Shown here piece after piece: positions 46,238 to 54,015 of a stretch of 64,000 bases of DNA; the stretch's first letter is position 1; each line of letters begins with the position of its first letter. Under the pieces are notes generated by a model. It saw only the letters and a program-made list of their open reading frames with translations. It did no database searches and was not told where the DNA came from. The stretch is from Brumimicrobium ulvae (lineage in GTDB: Bacteria > Bacteroidota > Bacteroidia > Flavobacteriales_D > Crocinitomicaceae), in assembly GCF_947504225.1 (NCBI RefSeq), contig NZ_CANNGT010000003.1, forward strand, positions 294,415 to 358,414, given 5' to 3'. A program made the translations under genes and the position numbers.

Positions 46238-47224
46238 TTATTCATTCACTTTTATGAGTTGTTCTATTGTGGTTACTGCTTTGTCAAATCGTTGTTCCCA
46301 ATCGCCTGTAATTTCAACTATTTCAATGTTGTGTTGTGTAAAAACTTGTCTGTGTAAAAGGTCCAATAAGTTCCTATCGTTTTCGCTTAAACGTGTACCG
46401 TCCTGTACAAATTTCACGTCATTGTTGAGGTAAAGATACAAACTTGCTTTGTTAGAATTGTAGATTTCATTTTCAACTTCAAGTGTCTTGTCAAAGAGGA
46501 ATTTGGAGTAAGATTTAGTGATGTGAATATCGGTGTCAATGATGATTAACGGACTTTTGCCAGAAATTGCTTTGTCGATTCGGTTGGCGTGTTCGGTTGC
46601 AACAAGCTGTAAGTCGTCAAATTCGAACGAGTTGGAATTGTCAATTAAATCTCTGCCTGTTTCTTTTACAAAACTACAATTAAAATGATTGGCAAGGTGT
46701 TCTGTAAGGGTTGTTTTTCCTGTACTTTCAGTACCGAGTATTACCACTTTAATTGCGAAATCGGGTTTTACGCTGTCGGGCAAAAAATTCCAATTTGTAA
46801 ATAAATCATTACGAACGGCAGTTGCCGAAACAGGAAATAATTGTTTTCGAATGTCAAAAGCGATGTGCTTAATCTCCATAAACGAAGCAACAAAATAACC
46901 GTATTCTTCAGAAGTAATCACCAAGTCGTAATCAGGAAAAAACGCTTTGAACTTTGCTGACCATTTTTTTGAAACTTCGAGGGAAGAAACAGATGTATTT
47001 GGAAATTCGTTTTCAGAATAATTGAATGTTTTTACTTCCATATTCTTGTCTGTTTCAAAACCTATTTCAATCCATTTTTTTCTTTTAGCGGCTGGAATAT
47101 TTTCTTTATCACTACAACAAATCAGTACCGTTAGATGATCACACTTTGTCAAAGCAAATCGTATCATTGCTTCGTGTCCTTTATGGAATGGCAAAAACTT
47201 TCCGAATACAAATGCTTTAACCAT
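46238..47224 (-). CDS. nadR: NadR-like bifunctional nicotinamide-nucleotide adenylyltransferase / ribosylnicotinamide kinase
   Basis: 328 aa. The N-terminal nucleotidyltransferase domain has FGKFLPFHKGHEAMI (the HxGH motif) and the C-terminal kinase domain has the P-loop GTESTGKTTLTEHLA. This fits a two-step conversion of nicotinamide riboside to NMN and NAD. No helix-turn-helix repressor domain is present, unlike enterobacterial NadR. Its start overlaps pnuC by 8 bp. With PnuC and the TonB receptor upstream it makes a complete uptake-and-salvage operon. Confidence 0.9.
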   Translation of the reverse strand: MVKAFVFGKFLPFHKGHEAMIRFALTKCDHLTVLICCSDKENIPAAKRKKWIEIGFETDKNMEVKTFNYSENEFPNTSVSSLEVSKKWSAKFKAFFPDYDLVITSEEYGYFVASFMEIKHIAFDIRKQLFPVSATAVRNDLFTNWNFLPDSVKPDFAIKVVILGTESTGKTTLTEHLANHFNCSFVKETGRDLIDNSNSFEFDDLQLVATEHANRIDKAISGKSPLIIIDTDIHITKSYSKFLFDKTLEVENEIYNSNKASLYLYLNNDVKFVQDGTRLSENDRNLLDLLHRQVFTQHNIEIVEITGDWEQRFDKAVTTIEQLIKVNE

Positions 47225-47846
47225 TCTTCATTTCTTTTTTCCAATTCAACAAACCGTAAGCTGCCAATCCAAGAAAGACAAAATATTCTAACGCTAAAAA
47301 GACAATGCCTTTTTTGTAAAATAAGAATACACAAACTATATCAACTACAATCCATAAATACCACGTTTCAATTTTCTTTTGAGCAAGCAATACTGTTGCA
47401 ATAATGCTCAATACCATTACAAATGAATCTCCAAATGGAAATGCCGCTTCTGTTTTAAAATAATGCGGCCAATACAAATGTATATTTGTAAAGAAAAAGC
47501 CTGAAATTAGTGTACCTAAAACAATTGCTACCACTATCCACATTTTGGTTTTCAAATCTATTGAAGTGATACTATTTTTCTTGGGTTTATGTTTCCAATT
47601 ATACCAACCGAAAAGGGTGACAATAAAAAAGTAAACTTGCAGAAACATATCTGCATAAAGTTGAACTTGAAAAAATAAAATGAATAAAAACAATTCATTG
47701 ATTATTCCTGTAGCCCAAGTAAGTATATTGGCTCTGGATGCAAAATAAACAGATAAAAACCCGAATAGTGTTCCTATCAGTTCAATATAGCTGATTTGAT
47801 AGCCGATTATTTCAAAAGAGATATTATTTATGTCGAATAATGTCAT
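47217..47846 (-). CDS. pnuC: PnuC-family nicotinamide riboside transporter
   Basis: 209 aa with seven membrane segments. ELIGTLFGFLSVYFASRANI, the FFIVTLFGWYNWKHK loop and WYLWIVVDIVCVFLFYKKG are characteristic of PnuC. Some PnuC homologues import thiamine (PnuT), but the adjacent NadR, rather than a thiamine kinase, favours nicotinamide riboside. It overlaps both neighbours by a few bases. Confidence 0.92.
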   Translation of the reverse strand: MTLFDINNISFEIIGYQISYIELIGTLFGFLSVYFASRANILTWATGIINELFLFILFFQVQLYADMFLQVYFFIVTLFGWYNWKHKPKKNSITSIDLKTKMWIVVAIVLGTLISGFFFTNIHLYWPHYFKTEAAFPFGDSFVMVLSIIATVLLAQKKIETWYLWIVVDIVCVFLFYKKGIVFLALEYFVFLGLAAYGLLNWKKEMKNG

Positions 47847-49843
47847 TAGAAACTATACTGAATTGAAGCGTAAAAATTTGTTGGTGCTTGAACAAAATAT
47901 CTTTTGCTTCCGTCAAAGTCCACATATCCTTGATTAAAGTATTTCGTATTTGTAATATTGTTTAGAAATACAGAAAATAGAATGCCTTTAAAACTATAAC
48001 TTGCCCTGCTATTCAATAGAAAATATCCATTGACTTTTTCTTCATTGGCAAAGTCAATGAATGATTGATGTTGGTATCTCCCTAATAACGCTATTGTGAA
48101 ATTATTTTTAGAAAAAACGACTTCTTGATTTATGATGACAGGTGGAGTTAGTATTGGGTTAAATGTTTCTTTTTGTTCCTTTATGCGACTATAATTGAAA
48201 GACGAATTATTGACTAGAGAAAAATGTCTTGAAATCTTGTAGTTTACACTCAATTCAATTCCTGTTCTAAAACTTTGTTCAACATTATTGGTAAGAGCCA
48301 AACCATTTGGACCGAACTTTCCGTCCAAAACAATTTCATTTTTGAAATCCATATAATAAAGGTTCGTACCGAAATTGATTTTGCTTTTTTGAAACCTAAA
48401 ACCTAATTCGTGATTTAGCACATATTCGGGTTTTGTATTGAATAAAATTGCCTTGCCCGAACTATCAGCCAACAAATCATCATTCCCTCCAAACATATCG
48501 TTTCTTGTTGGTTCTCGTCCGGTATATCCTACGCTGTAATAAAGCGTGGAATTTGGATTGGTAGCGGCACTCAATCCAGCTTTTGGATTAATAAAACTCC
48601 AATCTAATTTCTGCATAGCAACCGAACCTTTATAATCAAAATTTACATACCGATATTGAAAATCCGCAAAAAACATAAACCATTTGAACTTATAATCTGC
48701 TTTGGTAAAAACACTTTTTTCGTTCTTATATCCATTATTTTGGTAAAGTTGTCCTAATGCTTTTTCACTTCCTGTGTGTTGTCGGTTGTATATAATTCCG
48801 TGCAACCCTGTGGTCAGTTTAAACCGATTTTTTGAAAAAGTATAATTACTGAAAAAGCCAAAAAAATTAGATTGAACGGCATAGTTATATAATTCAATTG
48901 TTGAAGCCATTCCCAAAAAATTGTTTAGGTCAAAATCATAATTTCCTTTTAGGAAAGTATAATAAACACTTGATTGAAGCGAAGAAGATTGGTTGATTTG
49001 CCAATGATTTTGCAATTGGGTCAGCACTTGAAAAAATCTGTCTTTTTCTTGTTTGCTGTTTCCGTTGATTCTTCTGTCTATGTTTATCAAACTATCTGTA
49101 ACTCCAATCCAAGCCATTTCATTTTGTTGATGCCCTGCCAAAACATTGAGTTTCCAAGTGGATTTATCATAAAAAAGACCGCCACTTAAAAATACCGATT
49201 GTGAATTGTTGGAAGAATGATATTTATATCCGTCTGAATAAATGTGTGAGGCTCTGACATAAAGGGCTTTTTTGTTTTTTATTCCAGTGTTGTATTTGCC
49301 AAACACTCGCAATCTATTAAAAGAACCATAACCCAAACCAAAAGTTGTTTTTGTGGTGTCAGAAAGGTTTGGTGAAAATAATTGTACACTTCCGCCATAA
49401 CTCGCGACTCCGTTTTTTGTAGTGCCTACACCACGCTGGATTTGAATTTTACTGACAGAATTTAAAATATCGGGATAATTTGAAAAATACGCTCCTTGGT
49501 CTTCAGGTTCATTCATCGGCATTCCATCAAAGGTTGTATTAATCCTTGTTTGGTCTATTCCCCGAAGTCTGTAATAAGAATATCCTTGCGAATTTCCTGC
49601 GTCAGAGTAATTTGTTATTGATGGCGTTTCGGAAAGCAAAAAAGAAGGTTCTTGTCCTGTAGATTTTTGTTTTATATCCTTTGAATAAATATTTTGAAAT
49701 GTTACTGGAGTTCGTTTGAGTGCTTGATAAATAATGATAATCTCATCTAAATATTTTGCGTTATTAACCTGTGATGTATCTTGCGTTAAAGCTTGTCCAA
49801 TCGAAAACAGGGTAGTAAGTGTCAGTAGAAAATACTTTGTCAT
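47846..49843 (-). CDS. TonB-dependent outer-membrane receptor
   Basis: 665 aa. Signal peptide, plug domain (SFLLSETPSITNYSDAGNSQ, YYRLRGIDQTRINTTFDGMP, IQIQRGVGTTKNGVASYGGS) and a 22-strand barrel ending FYASIQYSF with a terminal Phe. As first gene of the operon with PnuC and NadR it probably imports a pyridine precursor such as nicotinamide riboside across the outer membrane. This is inferred from context; the sequence alone does not give the ligand. No riboswitch is seen in the short upstream region. Confidence 0.9.
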   Translation of the reverse strand: MTKYFLLTLTTLFSIGQALTQDTSQVNNAKYLDEIIIIYQALKRTPVTFQNIYSKDIKQKSTGQEPSFLLSETPSITNYSDAGNSQGYSYYRLRGIDQTRINTTFDGMPMNEPEDQGAYFSNYPDILNSVSKIQIQRGVGTTKNGVASYGGSVQLFSPNLSDTTKTTFGLGYGSFNRLRVFGKYNTGIKNKKALYVRASHIYSDGYKYHSSNNSQSVFLSGGLFYDKSTWKLNVLAGHQQNEMAWIGVTDSLINIDRRINGNSKQEKDRFFQVLTQLQNHWQINQSSSLQSSVYYTFLKGNYDFDLNNFLGMASTIELYNYAVQSNFFGFFSNYTFSKNRFKLTTGLHGIIYNRQHTGSEKALGQLYQNNGYKNEKSVFTKADYKFKWFMFFADFQYRYVNFDYKGSVAMQKLDWSFINPKAGLSAATNPNSTLYYSVGYTGREPTRNDMFGGNDDLLADSSGKAILFNTKPEYVLNHELGFRFQKSKINFGTNLYYMDFKNEIVLDGKFGPNGLALTNNVEQSFRTGIELSVNYKISRHFSLVNNSSFNYSRIKEQKETFNPILTPPVIINQEVVFSKNNFTIALLGRYQHQSFIDFANEEKVNGYFLLNSRASYSFKGILFSVFLNNITNTKYFNQGYVDFDGSKRYFVQAPTNFYASIQYSF

Positions 49844-49904
49844 TCTTTAAATTCATTTTTTTGATTAGCCGTCCAGTTTTGACGAGTGGATGTCTTAACA
49901 TTGA

Positions 49905-50025
49905 TGATAACGGTTCAGCCTTTGTGACAACCTGTTTTTAAATATTTTATCGAAGATACAAACATTTCATTTACATGAATGTAAAAATCGAAAGTTTTTA
50001 CAGGCTGGCGACAAAGGTTGTGTTA
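49905..50025 (-). repeat. attC-like site 1 (family I), last of the array
   Basis: Minus-strand reading: trailing core CTAACACAAC overlapping the TAA stop of the lipoprotein gene, arm CCTTTGTCGCCAGCCTGT, a central spacer with TATCTTCGATA, complementary arm ACAGGTTGTCACAAAGG, then AACCGTTATCA. The centre is nearly identical to sites 2 and 6. Beyond it is the TonB/pnuC/nadR operon. Confidence 0.7.
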
Positions 50026-50877
50026 GCGGCTTTTTATAAATTCATATTGTACAATTCCTTTATAATAACTATCATAAGTTTCTGTTAACATTTCTGTTAA
50101 AATCATAGTGTCTCCTTTAAATTCCCAGCTATAAACCCCAATATTTTTTGGTGGTTCATTACCGTCATAAACATTAGTAGTGTCTTCAAATATTATTGCA
50201 TCTTCTGGACTATATGGGTGTAATGTTCCAAAATAATCGTGAATAAAATACTTGTTATAATTCTTAAATCCCCTTAAAGTTCCTGTTTTTTCAAGTTTCA
50301 TTATTTCAGAATTATTTCTGATTAACTCGTATTCTCCAGAAATCAAACTATCAATAAACAATGAATAAAAATTTGGTTTAAGTTTATTGAAAAATGGCTT
50401 ATTGTCAATTCCGTCAATCAATCTTTGTTCATTTTTGCTTACTCTTCTAAATGAATAATTCAAACTATCTTTACTTTCATAATAGTCATTAATGGATTTT
50501 GCATTTAGTATATCCACTTTACTATTATATGATAATTGATATTCACCCATCCCCTGTATAACTGTAAGACTATCAAATGTACTACTCAGTTTTAACTTTT
50601 TGTTTCCGAGGATTAAACCATAATATGTTAATGTGCCATTTTCAATATTTAAAATTATTGCCGACCAAGTCAGTCTTTTCATTGCTTGCTCTTCAATGGC
50701 TTTATTCTGCAAAACACTATCAATATAGTCCGACATTATCCAATATCCGTCTATTGATGATAATTCCATTCTATTTTGGCTGTTCAACTCTTTATCGAGC
50801 CCATCATTCGTATTATTCATACAGGAAATTAAAACTGTTAAACTAAGAATTAATAAAATGTATTTGTGTCCGTTCAT
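50023..50877 (-). CDS. Cassette-borne lipoprotein of unknown function
   Basis: 284 aa from the ATG at 50877. MNGHKYILLILSLTVLISC is a lipoprotein signal (lipobox LISC); the ATG at 50898 lies inside the recombination core and is rejected. The mature protein is unassigned (IDGYWIMSDYIDSVLQNKAI near the start, SFRRVSKNEQRLIDGIDNK midway). The gene starts about 20 nt after a GTTGTGTG core and ends inside attC site 1, the compact layout of a single-gene cassette. Confidence 0.75.
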   Translation of the reverse strand: MNGHKYILLILSLTVLISCMNNTNDGLDKELNSQNRMELSSIDGYWIMSDYIDSVLQNKAIEEQAMKRLTWSAIILNIENGTLTYYGLILGNKKLKLSSTFDSLTVIQGMGEYQLSYNSKVDILNAKSINDYYESKDSLNYSFRRVSKNEQRLIDGIDNKPFFNKLKPNFYSLFIDSLISGEYELIRNNSEIMKLEKTGTLRGFKNYNKYFIHDYFGTLHPYSPEDAIIFEDTTNVYDGNEPPKNIGVYSWEFKGDTMILTEMLTETYDSYYKGIVQYEFIKSR

Positions 50878-50901
50878 GTTACTCCAAATTACACACAACG
50901 G

Positions 50902-51840
50902 CAGTCTGTCTCAAAACCACCAATTCATCCTCTAAAAATAAGAAAATTTCGATGATTTACAGCGTTTTCAACCCCAAAGCTAATGATTTGTAAAAATGAA
51001 ACTTTAGCACTTTTAGAGCGGTTTTGGGTAAAAAGAACAGCTTTTTGAGCCGATTTAGCACATATTTGACTATTTCCTTGGCTGTAACTTCCAGATTCAG
51101 GACTCTTTTTAAGTTGTAAGCCAATGCAATTAAACCAAAATCTGCTTCTGCTCTTTGAAGTCCTTTTTTGGTCATGATGTGATCAAATCCCCACTGTCTT
51201 TTTATGGTTCCATAAGGATGTTCAACCAATGCTTGCCGTTGTTTGTATAGTTCTTCTTACTGTTTTGTGCTCGTAGTTTAGTGGAGTCTCCAACAATCAA
51301 AATCCCTCCAATAAGGTTGAAGTTTTTAGCAATTTCAACACTATAACGAAAAACACGCTTGATGGCTTTGGGATTACCTTTCCTAAATCTGGCAATGGTA
51401 TTGTGATCTGGTTTTAGATTTTTCAGAAGCCAAATTACTTCTAGGTTACGATGACATTATGTACAAGTGTATATTTTTATAGGTGTTCATGAGATCGCTT
51501 TGCTAAGTTCTTTTTCTAATTGTCGAGAAGAACGCATGCGGTTCATGTAACCATAAATGTATAATTTTAATAAATCTGCGGGATTATACGGCGGTCTTCC
51601 CTGAACAGGCAATGACTCAAATCCCATCTCCTGTAAATTGATGCTTTCTACAAACTCATCGATAAATCGCACTGAATTGTCCTGTGGAATCATATCATCC
51701 AAAAAAGTGGTGTATAAGGTTAACTGCTGACGGTTTTCTCCTTGTTGATATTCCAAACTTAAAGATACGAAAAACCAAGGGTGGTTTGACATTTATGTTG
51801 GTAGGTTTTCAACAGAGTTATTAAGTTTTGAGACAGTCTG
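50902..51840 (-). mobile_element. IS1182-type insertion sequence, defective, inside an attC site
   Basis: 939 bp bounded by 16-bp inverted repeats with one mismatch (CAGTCTGTCTCAAAAC at the left end and GTTTTGAGACAGTCTG at the right). ACG stands outside both ends (ACGG left, ACGT right), suggesting a short target duplication. Removing it restores an attC core, ACAACG joined to TTTCGAGGCTTTGCG, matching site 6. Confidence 0.85.
50957..51792 (-). pseudogene. Broken IS1182-family transposase
   Basis: The N-terminal piece (51792-51487) has YTTFLDDMIPQDNSVRFIDE and GRPPYNPADLLKLYIYGYMN, typical of IS1182 transposases. It runs into a foreign 40-50 bp and a stop after LEKELSKAIS. The middle continues in other frames (LLKNLKPDHNTIARFRKGNP, LIVGDSTKLRAQNSK). 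The C-terminal piece (51229-50957) has DHIMTKKGLQRAEADFGLIA. Much of the catalytic middle is deleted, so it is inactive. Confidence 0.85.
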
Positions 51841-51961
51841 ACGTTTCGAGGCTTTGCGACAGTCTGTTTTTAAATGTTTTATCGAAGATACAAATTTTTT
51901 GAAATACATGAATGTAAAAATCGAAGGTTTTTACAGGCTGACGGCAAAGGCTGTGTTATAG
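51841..51961 (-). repeat. attC-like site 2 (family I), split by the IS1182 element
   Basis: Trailing core CTATAAC one base after the stop of the 51962 gene, arm ACAGCCTTTGCCGTCAGCC, the same spacer as site 6, and arm GACTGTCGCAAAGCCTCG, which is interrupted by the IS. The displaced AACCGTTG-type core (CCGTTGTGTG) is at 50892-50901. Confidence 0.75.
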
Positions 51962-52810
51962 TTACTCTACTTTTGAATACACCCATTGTTGGTCATAGTT
52001 GGAAGGATATAATTTAGGAAGCTTCCAAATAAATGTTTCAATTTGTTCTCCAGTAATTTTTGATGTCGATGAAATAAAGTTCGATTCAGATATTCCTAAC
52101 AACTTTTCTATCAAACCGTGTTTTATCAATTTTTCTTTTAGGTTTTTAACATTAACAGTGGTTTTTAAATTGAACTGACCTTCGGCAACCCTCTCAAGTT
52201 CGAATTCACATGGAATTAGCATATTGTTTATTTGATAATATTCTCCATGTAAATATCCATTCCAAATGATTGAACTATTTTGAGGGATTTTGATATTATG
52301 AATTTGAACTATTGGACTAGTAAATTGAAGAAATTGTCCCATTGGATCAATAAGGTTTAGGATAGAGTCTTTTTCATCCCCAAGTCCATCAATCATATTA
52401 GATTTAACTTCAGGAGAAAGTAGACTTATAAAGGAATTCCAAATGTTCTTTTTATTTGAAATGTCAAATCCATTTTGTAAAATCTGATAATCTATATTTA
52501 TATCGTTTAAGAAATTCTTAATCAGTCCTAGACTGTAAGCTTTAGATGTTGCATTAAATTTATCGATATTCGCCTGTATATTATAGGATTCTTCTCCAAT
52601 TTTGAATGACTGATACATTTCGAAAATAGTATTTTCTTGTGAAGAATCCTTTACAACTTGAAGTTTAAAAGAATATAAAGATGAGTCGTTTAAATGAACA
52701 CATTTATCTATACATTCCCTGCCTAGATCATTTGTTTGTCCATTGGCATTACATGATAAAAGAGTCAACCAAACTAGTGGTGTCAGAAGTAATTTAATTT
52801 TTCGAATCAT
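51962..52810 (-). CDS. Cassette-borne lipoprotein
   Basis: 282 aa from the ATG at 52810. MIRKIKLLLTPLVWLTLLSC gives a lipobox LLSC; ATGs at 52840 and 52864 only add residues ahead of that signal. The mature part is unassigned and slightly acidic (DPMGQFLQFTSPIVQIHNIK, PCEFELERVAEGQFNLKTTV). It shares a cassette with the 137-aa gene upstream. Its stop touches attC site 2. Confidence 0.7.
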   Translation of the reverse strand: MIRKIKLLLTPLVWLTLLSCNANGQTNDLGRECIDKCVHLNDSSLYSFKLQVVKDSSQENTIFEMYQSFKIGEESYNIQANIDKFNATSKAYSLGLIKNFLNDINIDYQILQNGFDISNKKNIWNSFISLLSPEVKSNMIDGLGDEKDSILNLIDPMGQFLQFTSPIVQIHNIKIPQNSSIIWNGYLHGEYYQINNMLIPCEFELERVAEGQFNLKTTVNVKNLKEKLIKHGLIEKLLGISESNFISSTSKITGEQIETFIWKLPKLYPSNYDQQWVYSKVE

Positions 52811-52841
52811 TTTTTTTATGTTTTCATAATGTGTATTCATA

Positions 52842-53255
52842 TCAATATCCTCTTCTACAATCAATATTAACAGTACCTCCTTGATTTCTAAATATTTTTT
52901 TTACAACATTATTATCCTTATAATAAGTTTCTAATATTTGTATCAATTTTTCATATTCTTCATCCTCAACGAATTCTAATATTTTTATTGTTATCATTCT
53001 TCCGCTAGGGTATAAACTAAAATCATATTCCTCTGTACTAACTTTATATGCTTTTGAAGGATTAAAACCAAAAGAATTGTATGGGTCTTTCATAATTTCA
53101 AGTTGTTTGTCACATTCAAATAATAAATTATCATACTTTATTTCGTTTTTCTCCTGTTCAGACATACATCCTATCAAAAACAAAACTATAAAGAGAAAAA
53201 ACCAGTTTGTTTTATTTTGTGTTTTTTGCTTTGCCATTTTATTTATTTTAAACAT
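52842..53255 (-). CDS. Cassette-borne small lipoprotein
   Basis: 137 aa (131 aa if the ATG at 53237 is used). Basic start, then NWFFLFIVLFLIGC with lipobox LIGC. The body is charged and unassigned (YKVSTEEYDFSLYPSGRMIT). It starts about 15 nt after the GTTAGCAG core of attC site 3, typical for the first gene of a cassette. The downstream gene follows closely, making a two-gene cassette. Confidence 0.65.
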   Translation of the reverse strand: MFKINKMAKQKTQNKTNWFFLFIVLFLIGCMSEQEKNEIKYDNLLFECDKQLEIMKDPYNSFGFNPSKAYKVSTEEYDFSLYPSGRMITIKILEFVEDEEYEKLIQILETYYKDNNVVKKIFRNQGGTVNIDCRRGY

Positions 53256-53264
53256 CTTTATTTC

Positions 53265-53345
53265 TGCTAACGTTTTGCAGTAGGCGATGTGGCGCTTTCT
53301 CTCTAGTATATTCGTGCGCCATATTGCTTACTGCGTGTTATAGGT
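53265..53345 (-). repeat. attC-like site 3 (short form)
   Basis: Trailing core CTATAAC (minus strand), a 19-bp nearly perfect stem GCAGTAAGCAATATGGCGC / GCGCCACATCGCCTACTGC, a 20-nt loop and leading core ACGTTAGC. About 80 bp, close to the common size of bacterial attC sites. The upstream reading frame (53861 to 53328) ends inside it. Confidence 0.8.
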
Positions 53346-53861
53346 ATTTTCAATTTTTGTTTTTAAATAATTAAATGTTTTTCTAACCTCTGGAATGTTT
53401 TCTAATACTACCTCATGATCTGCTAGATTTACACCAACTTTTGTCCCAAACAATCCATGGCGACCAAATGTTGGTTCAACATTTCCAATGATTATATAAC
53501 CTGAATTATAAGCATTTTCATGAAGATTAATTTCAGGAAACATAGTGAAATCATAGCTTTTCACTATTTTATCTTGAGTCTGATTAAAAATAATTAAACG
53601 TTCATTCGTGATAATGTACTTTAATGGCTGTAGCTTTTTCCATCTTAAGTATAATGGGAGAATACCTAAGAAAAACACAACAATTAGAAAAACCGTCCCA
53701 ATAGATAAAATGCCATCGCCTCTTAAAGAAGCAATTGCCGCAACTGTCAAGCCAATGAAAATTAAAGACCTTAGCCAATCTTCAAGTCTGAAAGGTAGTC
53801 TTTTTGAATGATGGATTTCCATCTCTATTTTTTCATTTTCTCTTAGGTTCATTTCGGTCAT
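53328..53861 (-). CDS. Cassette-borne bacterial PH-domain membrane protein
   Basis: 177 aa. Two membrane segments (about 30-50 and 55-72) follow a short cytosolic start; then a PH-like domain (YIITNERLIIFNQTQDKIVK, FGRHGLFGTKVGVNLADHEV) of the bPH2 type. Function unknown. The ATG is 10 nt after the GTTGTAGG core and the stop lies inside attC site 3, so the whole cassette is about 540 bp. Confidence 0.75.
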   Translation of the reverse strand: MTEMNLRENEKIEMEIHHSKRLPFRLEDWLRSLIFIGLTVAAIASLRGDGILSIGTVFLIVVFFLGILPLYLRWKKLQPLKYIITNERLIIFNQTQDKIVKSYDFTMFPEINLHENAYNSGYIIIGNVEPTFGRHGLFGTKVGVNLADHEVVLENIPEVRKTFNYLKTKIENTYNTQ

Positions 53862-53870
53862 CTTAATTAC

Positions 53871-54005
53871 CTACAACGGTTTGAGGCTTTGCGCAGGTGG
53901 GGATTTTTAGCGTTGAACTTCATTAAAAGTACAGAACTTGAATTTAGCACTCCACTGTCATAGAAGCACGAAACCCCCGCTTTTGCAAAACGGCTGTTGG
54001 GCGTA
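53871..54005 (-). repeat. attC-like site 4
   Basis: Trailing core GCCCAAC, an exact RYYYAAC match, 11 nt after the helicase stop. GCCGTTTTGCAAAAGCGGGGG pairs imperfectly with CCCCACCTGCGCAAAGCC across a spacer of about 70 bp. It ends in AAACCGTTGTAGG. The trailing core repeats the GTTGGGCGTA found at the head of the helicase cassette. Confidence 0.8.
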
Positions 54006-54015
54006 GGTTTTCTTG

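Noticed and set aside
49844..49904. Riboswitch upstream of the TonB/pnuC operon
   Set aside because: The gap between attC-like site 1 and the start codon is too short and shows no recognisable TPP or NAD-type aptamer core.
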